Positions 56,820-64,000 of a stretch of 64,000 bases of DNA are shown here, piece by piece; positions within the stretch are counted from its first letter, which is position 1, and the number at the start of each line of letters is the position of its first letter. Source of the stretch: Hysterangium stoloniferum (lineage: Eukaryota > Basidiomycota > Agaricomycetes > Hysterangiales > Hysterangiaceae); assembly GCA_015178975.1 (NCBI GenBank), contig WHVD01000104.1, forward strand, positions 124,001 through 188,000. Reading direction: 5' to 3'. The notes beneath the pieces were generated by a model. That model worked only from the letters and a program-made list of their open reading frames with translations, ran no database searches and was not told the origin of the DNA. A program made the position numbers and the translations under genes.

Positions 56820-57475
56820 AATAGTGCCAGCTGTGTGGAGATATTTTTCTTTTATTTGTTCATGCAGGAGCAAGTTCAGGGTTTGGGGTCAGTCAGGTCT
56901 TTATCAGTCTATTGGGGGTTTGGGGTTGGTCGACAGCTCAGGTTCAAGGTTCAGGGTCAGACAGATTTTGGGGTTGATTTTAAGTTTCAGAGAATGTTTC
57001 TTTTAGCAGCTTTGTATGGGGTCTATAACCTGTAAGGAATACACTATTATATATTTTAGTGAGCTAATTGTAACTGAATGTATGGAGATAATAATGTACC
57101 TCAGTTGACATATAAGAGCACTGCTTGGTGTAGTCATGTAGACTTGACATAGGCTAGGGCACATCAGTCTATTTCAACAACAAGATATATATATCATATA
57201 GTACTAATTGCACTAATCATTATGATAATAGATTGGACAAATGATGGTTGGAAACCTGTGTGAGGAATTCATATAGGAGGATATCAGTTAAGTATATCAA
57301 ATTTTAATATACTCCAGAGGTCATTTAAATCCTGGGATTTGTTTCAAACATGTTTTGGTTGTTCAAACTTTAAGAATGTTTAAAACATATTTGTACATTA
57401 TGAAATAAATCATTCAGGAGCTGGATAGACTATGAAAGAGTTTAGTAGGTTGAAACACTGAGACTTGTAAAAAGC
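56820..57475. other. Stretch without a recognised gene, possible decayed LTR
   Basis: From 57030 TGTAAGGAATACAC... with a TATA-like catataagagc at about 57109 looks LTR-like, but no partner or target duplication was found. A G-rich run (gggggtttggggttgg) is at 56908. Confidence 0.25.
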
Positions 57476-57479
57476 ACAT

Positions 57480-57870
57480 CCTTTTAGATAGTCCATTTTA
57501 TGCACATGTACTGTATGTCATTGATATCTCTGAATACATATATATTCCTTTGGAATGGATCTGTCAATCTGAAGAAATTTTTATTTGGTTCAACATACTA
57601 AAAATATGTAGGTGGCTTCACTTAATAAAGAAAACTGTAGGATGAAAAATCTCCAATAATATTTCACACCAGAAATCCATAAAGGAAGGAAATTATATAC
57701 AATGGAATCATTTAAATGACTGTGAATTTTGTAAGATATAATGTGGAGAACTATTTCCCATGATTATTTTTTAATATCACAGTCTCAGAATAGATACCAC
57801 TGTGTAAAGATGGAGGTTTGTAGGAATATGACTTGTATTAGTAACCCTCACATTTAAAATATATAGAAAT
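57480..57870. repeat. AT-rich repeat, copy 2 (partner 48095-48560)
   Basis: Direct repeat of the block right of the left arm. It lies left of the right arm's E4 element, so the two copies flank the region between the arms. Confidence 0.65.
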
Positions 57871-57879
57871 GTCATGGTT

Positions 57880-58200
57880 AAACAAGATGATTTTGGCTAT
57901 GACCTACTCTTTAGGATAAGATGTATTTTATGGAATATATTTGACTTTTCAAAAATAGTTAATATAATTTAACTTCATTTCATTCAGAAACTTAACCAGA
58001 ACTATAATGACCTACCACTACATTTTATTCCAAAAGGAGAATTGGCAAATGATTGTTTGAATAACTTTTGTCAGATGCAGGATAAACATCAATATTTCCC
58101 TATCTCCAAACTGTTATTGCCTGATGGACTGGATCGGATGAAATATTACTTGTATGTCAAACAATATCAATATATACTTGATTGAGTCAATTTTTTTTTT
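57880..58200. repeat. Old AT-rich repeat (relative of 3420-3720)
   Basis: Similar order of words in the same orientation as 3420-3720, with many changes. Ends in a run of 13 T at 58190. Confidence 0.45.
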
Positions 58201-58311
58201 TTTTGGTCATTCTCCTCTAAAGTCTTTGTGTCCTTTCTTAGTAACAGTTTTCTGTGTATTATTATTTGCATACCATTATAAAAGGAATGGATTTGAATTC
58301 ATTCAACATAG

Positions 58312-60514
58312 TGTAAGGTACTTTGTGCTGTAAGCGCAAAGTATCTTAATGGGGGAAGATGTGTACAAACTGATTTCTGGTTTTTCGAGGACTTTTGAGA
58401 GCCTTATATACATAAAAATAAACTGAGAGTGGTACGATCTACATGAGTCGTATGATCTACATGAGTCGTACAATCTACACGAGTGGTACAATCTAGGTGA
58501 ATGGTATGATCTAGGTGAATGCTTGATAATAGACACGTGACATCTTAGATATTGATGACAAGATCGATTTTTCACTGAAATGCAGTCATTAAACGTTCGA
58601 AGTGATCTTGAAGGGTGGGAGACATGATGGCAAGCGTGATTGAGTGTGTTGAGGAAAGGACAGGTGCGACAGATGTGATAACGCTCTGAAGTAGAACAGA
58701 TGCAACGATACGCCGAAGTGGGACAGGTGGTGGTTGAAAGGGGTGTCGAAGGGTGGCGGATGGGACTGATGCAACGCTGGCACTGATATAGAGGCAGACA
58801 ATGACAGAAATAAGACAATGTGTGGCAGATAAGACTGATGCAATGCTGGTTGTGAGGTATCAGCTTTATCTCATAATTTTCTCTTAATTTTCTTTGAATT
58901 TATTAATATTTTCTCGAATTTATTGTATTTTTATTATATTTTTATTGTGAAATATAAGGCTCTATTCCTTTTAACTTCACATAATAATAGCATATATGAA
59001 CTCATATTATGCTATTATATCTTAGTTAATTTATTATACTTTTTAACTAATTATTTATATTTTATTTACTTAGTTATTACCTTTCGGCACCTTGCTGCAG
59101 TCTAGTTTGCGCATTTTTGAAGTCATGTGACCTATTAGATAAGCCTCCCGTGTCGGGATGTCACAAAGGTCACGAATGTGACTACGCGAGTCACACAAGT
59201 CACGAATGTGACTACTCAAGTCACACAAGTCACCATTGTGACTACCCGAGTCACACAAGTCACGAACGTGACCACCCGAGTCATTATTAGATTCCGCCGA
59301 CTCATCGTTTGCTTCCGTCCCGGGACCGCGGCCTTGAACCTTCCTGTTCAAGCAAGAGGTTAGAACCCTTCTCTCAGGGAAGGGAATCACATGATAGACA
59401 AAGGGTAAATAATGAGTAGAATATGAGGTCATTATGATCTCACTAATGACCTTATAAACTAAATAGTTAGCTAATCATTGAGTTATCAAAATGTATATAA
59501 GGAGGGCCAAGTGTCCAATAAAACAAATCTATCTCTCACACGTTTTACAGTACAGCACAGAAGCTTACCTAAGGACAATAATAGCCTTAGTCTGATGCAC
59601 TCACTGCAAGCACCTACACTTGCAGCATCTTGAATCTTTGTCAGCAACTCTTGGACTTAGCTAATCATCTAAGTTCCCCAGCCTCACAGCTACCCTTTAG
59701 GCTTATTAATTAGATAATAAACCTAATAAGTATCTAAGTATCCTTACTGAAATCCCTGCCAATACTAGATTACTCAAGGCCCAGCCCTAAGTTTATTGAA
59801 TTAATCAAGTACAAGCACTCAGATAATCCAATACATATTATGTTCTCTATTAATAAATTATTTAACACCTTGTTAAATAACTATTAATAGTTTCAAATAA
59901 GCATACAAGAATAAGAAGCTCTTATATCAAGTCTCTGCCAAGTTACTGCGCATATATTCAGCTTCCAGCCCCTATTCTCAAGGAATAGTTCTTTTATTTG
60001 CTAAAAGAGTCATACACAGTTCTATTGAACCTTTCAATAATCAAAATAAGCATTGATTTGAGTTGTTTAAGCTTCATAGCACAGCTCATTAATCTATCAG
60101 TATTTATGTAAATTACTGGACCTTTGCTTGTTTTATTGTTGAAGCTCTGTGACACTATAGCATATATTGAGCTATCTAAGAGAATCCCCTGAATACATTA
60201 CACTGGTGCCGATAGGGAGCGAGAAAAAGGCTCTTAATCTTAAGTGCAGGGTTCGACAAAGAGTGGGGCTCCACTATATAAGGTACTTTGTGCTGTAAGC
60301 GCAAAGTATCTTAACGGGGGAAGATGTGTACGAACTGATTTCTTGTTTTGTGGGGACTTTTGAGAGCCTTATATACATAAAAAGAAACTGAGAGTGGTAT
60401 GATCTACACGAGTGGAATGATCTAGGTGAATGGTACGATCTAGGCGAATGCTTGATAATGACATCTTAGATATTGATGACAAGATCACCATGTAGGGAGT
60501 CTCACTCCCTTACA
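58312..60514 (-). mobile_element. E4: small LTR element without coding capacity, carrying an E2 LTR
   Basis: 5' LTR at 60277-60514 (238 bp) and 3' LTR at 58312 to about 58565. ATAG flanks the whole unit (58308-58311, 60515-60518), a 4-bp target duplication. Without the E2 insertion it is about 846 bp, with an interior of roughly 350 bp and no recognisable gene, like the TRIM class. The 3' LTR has lost the TGTAAGGGAG end, which is replaced by unrelated sequence, and has extra 19-20 bp units (gatctacatgagtcgta). Confidence 0.7.
58851..60202 (-). mobile_element. E2 solo LTR, reverse, 1352 bp, inside E4
   Basis: Starts TGTGAGGTATCAGC and ends TGAATACATTACA on the plus strand. CTGGT flanks both sides (58846-58850, 60203-60207). 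The empty site is visible at 47917-47926 in the other arm. Region 59157-59285 has four or so 30-bp units (gtcacacaagtcacgaatgt). Confidence 0.9.
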
Positions 60515-61092
60515 ATAGTACTCATGGGGAATGGTGATGACACACCCATCTCTCTAAAAGCAGTTCACCCTTCTCCTTCAACAAAATTCTTGAAAACCCA
60601 TATTGTGAACTTTGCTCAGTGAGGCTAATGCATTATTTTATCCATGTACACCTAAAATATCACCAAACCTTTTTTCTCAATTGAGTTATCATGTATATAC
60701 ATTGACACAAAAAAATTGGAAGTATTTTGTGAGTCACTGTAATACCAACCACTGTTCTATATGGTATACAGCTCTGAGTTCAGTATGTATATAATCTAAT
60801 AGGAAGGCACTTGAGATTACATGCTTAAGTACAGTGTAATACTGAACCTACATGAGGTCAGGTGGTGTAGTGGTAACATCCTTACTATATATGTGAAAAA
60901 TTCTCGATGCTACAATCCCAAAACACATCAAATTACAGCTCTTACTACATCTGTTTTATTGAAAGTCATGATGGTCATTCCTGCCCTCTCACCATGAAAC
61001 CTGTCCCAGATATGACCATGTCTATGCATCTACCACACACTCACTCCAACTTACACCCTATTGAACCTATTTAACCGATTTGTGAAAAACCT

Positions 61093-61278
61093 ATGGATGA
61101 CATTCCTCCAATCCTTGACTCATCCAACCCCCCTGAATTGACAGACATACTACCAGCCAATCTACCTGCACTTCAATGCTCACATTGTACCACAACCAGA
61201 CTGCACTCCTTGGGTGTGCACCTCAACAATGCCATTCAGGAATCTAAAGACAGTGCAGATCAATCATGGTTGTGTTAG
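61093..61278 (+). pseudogene. Copia linker before RT, right-arm copy
   Basis: Near-exact copy of 43383-43198; one residue differs (HLNNAIQ against HLNDAIQ). With the gag to integrase part deleted, it has no coding context. Confidence 0.6.
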
Positions 61279-61555
61279 GCCAACACTAACAAGGCTACTA
61301 AACACAAGATAGAATATAAAAATATAAAGTGAGGAGGGGACGGCTCAATGACAGGGGAGATCACACTTGTTTTAGTGAGATTCCTAAGAGACTGAAACTA
61401 AAGACTAGCTATGTACATGTGCCCTATTTATACTATTTATGTATTATTTATGAGAAATTAAAAGAAAGTGCATATACATATGCACTGCTATTGAGAAAAC
61501 CGGCACCTCACCACCAACTTTGTCTGTAGTGGCGGGGTGCACATCTGTGCACAGG

Positions 61556-61745
61556 GATGGCTTTAAACTGGGCCGTGGGCATCAGTAGCAGCCTTATGAC
61601 GACAATGGTGGCTGCAGTGACCTTGCAATGACAGCGGCTGTGGTGGCCTTGCAATGACAGCATCTGCAGCAACCTTGCAATGATGGCAGCTGCAGCCTTG
61701 CGATGACAGCAACAGCAGCAGCAACCTTGTGATGGCAGTGGGATA
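61556..61745. repeat. ~24-bp GC-rich minisatellite, right-arm copy
   Basis: Reverse copy of 42730-42910. Units share ccttgcaatgacagc. Its three frames are all open on the minus strand over the array, which is a repeat effect. Confidence 0.8.
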
Positions 61746-61943
61746 ATGTAATCGCACTCACACCTGTATCTGTGTGTAGGTGCATATATACACATTATAA
61801 AATATAGAAAAATATAATAAAGTTAAATAAAATAAATGGCAACCATATATTATATATATTGCCCTGACAGGTCACAAAAACAGTATCACTTATGCACCAT
61901 CAGTGCTCTGCAGAATGCTTCCATTGAACCCAGCCTTCAACAA

Positions 61944-62279
61944 TCAGCAATGATGAGCTGCAACAAGTCTTATCCTCAATTAGTATCAGTTATGACTCAC
62001 CTCCTAGCAAAATCATGTTGGCAGCTCTCACCAACACACTTGTAATTGATCCTTTAACTTATGAAGATGAACCACAGACTTGGCAAGAAGCTCTTCAATC
62101 CAGGGATGCGTTACAATGGAAGGCTGGATTTCAGGATGAATTAGACTCCCTTAAAGCCATGGGTGTGTATAAACTTATTCCCTGATCTGATGTTCCAAAC
62201 AGTTATAAAGTCAGGAAAGGATACCCTGTTTTTTGGATCAAATGGGATGAAGCTGGTAATACGTTAAATAATAGCATAT
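61944..62279 (+). pseudogene. Ty1/copia RT start fragment, right-arm copy
   Basis: Copy of 42545-42188 reading EDEPQTWQEALQ and FQDELDSLKAMG, then stop and FWIKWDEAG. No catalytic motif. Confidence 0.75.
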
Positions 62280-62998
62280 AGCTCTGATCATCAACCCGGT
62301 GGGAGAAATACCAACCCATAACTATCCATAACTTCACCTTATTTCATCACTGGCATTGACATGGTCCAATTGAATCAGAGTTGGTGGCATATTGCATGGA
62401 CTTTCATGGCCTCTAAGGATAATTTGTGGTAAACATTGCGGCAACACAAAGGTTTGGCTAACACAAAGGGAATGCCCCACTTCGGAGTTTGTCTTGACTG
62501 CATTTTATCACCTGCCGTCTTTCTCTTCTGCTACCATCATCCTGCATGCCAGCACTGGAGTTCTTCAAAACATTGACTATCAGGGCGACACCAACTTTGA
62601 AGCTCAATGTATTACTATCAAGTGGAGTACCCAGGGAGGAATTCATATTAACATTGATTTGGTGGTTTTTTTTTTTTTTTTTTATATCATCTTTCTGATG
62701 ATAGGGAGACAGTTTTAGACACAAAATATAATAGTACCCAAAATACCATGACAAGCATATCCCACCCATTGTCCTTCCTCTCTTTGTCAACCCCCAACCC
62801 CAACCCGACAACCAGGCCTACATGCAGATCATTCCAGTGCACATCCTCTACAAAAGCACAGAATAAGACACAGACACATTTACAGAGCCGCACAGCCACC
62901 CCTCCCACCCACATCCCAACCACAACCCCAGTTCTCCATGAACCAAGAACAGTCTATGACATGCCCCACTCCAACCACTAGCCACATTTCCAACCCCA

Positions 62999-63800
62999 TC
63001 ACTGCTGCGGTGAACCCCTTTTAAAGCACTGCAAAATCCTTTCCAAGGAGATGAACTTTAATAAATGAATTTTATTGTGCACTAAATCTTACTTAAAATA
63101 GATATTTTGGGTCACACAAGAGTGGAACTAAAGGTGACTATTAGGTTGAATTTAGTTTGTAAGTAAATATCACATCTAGTGTTAATATTGAGCATGTCAA
63201 AATATACCCAAAAAATGATCTTTTATCAGCATTTTATGGTGGCATAAATGAGTCATTTGAGACAACATTAAAGAGAAATAATAGTTGAAAATTAGATAGA
63301 CTTTTGCAAGTTAATAAAGATAACATTTTGTACTTGTTTTATGGAGTATTTAAATCCTATTCCTAAATGTGTCCTTTAGTGAAGTGTTAAAAAATAAATT
63401 TAATAATCAGATTTTAGAATACATCAAAATGAGGTATTTAGTACATGGATTTCAAGATGTTTCCCAAATTTAGAATTCTGTGCAATCCAAAATTCATCAC
63501 ACTCTGTGTGTGTCGCTTTGGAGACAATCTTCACATGAACTCACACAATAAAAGTTGCTTGTTACCAATTGGGCGGCAAGATGTGAGTGTGAATATAACA
63601 AAAAAATTAACCAAGTGTGACAAATCGTCATACCACGATATGCAATTAATATTTGTGTGTCACAGGGTGATGAATTGTGTGTCACAGGGTGATGAATCGT
63701 GTGTCACAGGGTGACAAATCTCGTGTCACAGGGTGACGAATTGTGTGTCACAGGGTGATGAATCACGTGTCACAGGGTGACAAATCCTGTGTCATGAGAG
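62999..63800 (+). repeat. AT-rich repeat X, copy 3
   Basis: Right-arm counterpart of X at 40680-41480. It ends in about seven units of gtgtcacagggtgatgaat at 63650-63795. Confidence 0.85.
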
Positions 63801-64000
63801 GGTGGAGTCGATTGGTATGACTCGGTAAGTTGGCTGTCAGATCTGAATGTTCACAGGTAACATGACGACTTAAGAAGACTTACACAACAAAAGTACCCAG
63901 ACACTCTTGCAGGTGGGTCAGTCATAATGCATGCATGCTCTTAGGATTGACTTTAAATCTCCCAATTTTGTTGTTGTGGGTCCTGGTCCACAGATCAAGA

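Larger units (their letters stand above)
58690..63949 (-). repeat. Right arm of the large inverted duplication
   Basis: Reverse complement of the left arm with a 3.65-kb deletion at 60908-60912 and the E2 insertion. The junction gtgaaaaattctcgatgctac shows where sequence next to 47226 was joined to sequence next to 43575. The arm continues to at least 63949; the window ends 51 bp later. Confidence 0.9.

Noticed and set aside
56880..56990. Telomere-like G-rich runs (gggtttggggttgg)
   Set aside because: Irregular and short, without the TTAGGG unit usual in mushrooms; most likely chance.
60240..60275. tRNA-like sequence with gggttcgacaa next to E4
   Set aside because: It has a B-box-like word but no stem pairing for a T-arm; explained better as the E4 primer-site region.

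Overview
The window looks like a repeat-choked, gene-poor stretch of an Agaricomycete (mushroom) genome. The reasons are short GT-AG introns of about 50-62 nt with CTRAC-like branch sites, a PP2C gene and a Sec2-like protein of the mushroom type, a cluster of DUF6533-type membrane-protein genes, and fungal Ty3/gypsy, Ty1/copia, Tc1/mariner and Plavaka/Tnp2 transposon remnants. The exact species cannot be read from the sequence. Only one protein-coding gene appears fully intact: a four-exon PP2C-type phosphatase at 20539-21985. Nearly everything else is transposon or pseudogene.

Layout, left to right. 1-9.24 kb holds a decayed gag remnant, a short copia-like LTR with a half-tRNA-iMet-type primer site, and a gypsy gag-protease-RT body. 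A solo LTR (family E1) sits in that body's leader, and the solo LTR is itself split by another solo LTR (family E2). 9.24-19.56 kb holds four broken copies (A-D) of one DUF6533-type gene; two of them carry the same gypsy RT fragment at the 3' end. 20.0-22.8 kb is a block with the PP2C gene and a small solo LTR (E5). A 1-kb array of a 10-bp minisatellite follows. 23.9-26.3 kb is a stack of gypsy, E1, E2 and Tc1 pieces. 26.85-28.58 kb is a young, complete, gag-only LTR retrotransposon with near-identical LTRs and a target duplication. 29.1-29.6 kb has cysteine-rich, metallothionein-like modules. 29.6-34.4 kb has no recognisable gene.

34.4-40 kb has a reverse E1 solo LTR, an AT-rich repeat (X), an SRAP/HMCES pseudogene fragment, and the N-terminal half of a Tnp2/Plavaka transposase. 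40.0-48.08 kb is one arm of a large inverted duplication carrying a minus-strand copia element. The second arm (58.6-63.95 kb and probably beyond) lacks about 3.65 kb of the copia body and has an E2 solo LTR inserted in a small LTR element (E4). Between the arms lie a frameshifted Sec2-like pseudogene (48.6-50.7 kb), a second copy of the 20.0-22.8 kb block with most of the PP2C gene deleted (51.7-53.3 kb), and jumbled copia fragments in both orientations (53.8-56.8 kb).

The genes do not form a pathway. The window reads mainly as a record of transposition, solo-LTR formation, segmental and inverted duplication, minisatellite expansion and inversion. Many events can be ordered because target-site duplications and empty sites are visible. 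All similarity statements rest on reading by eye; no database search was run.
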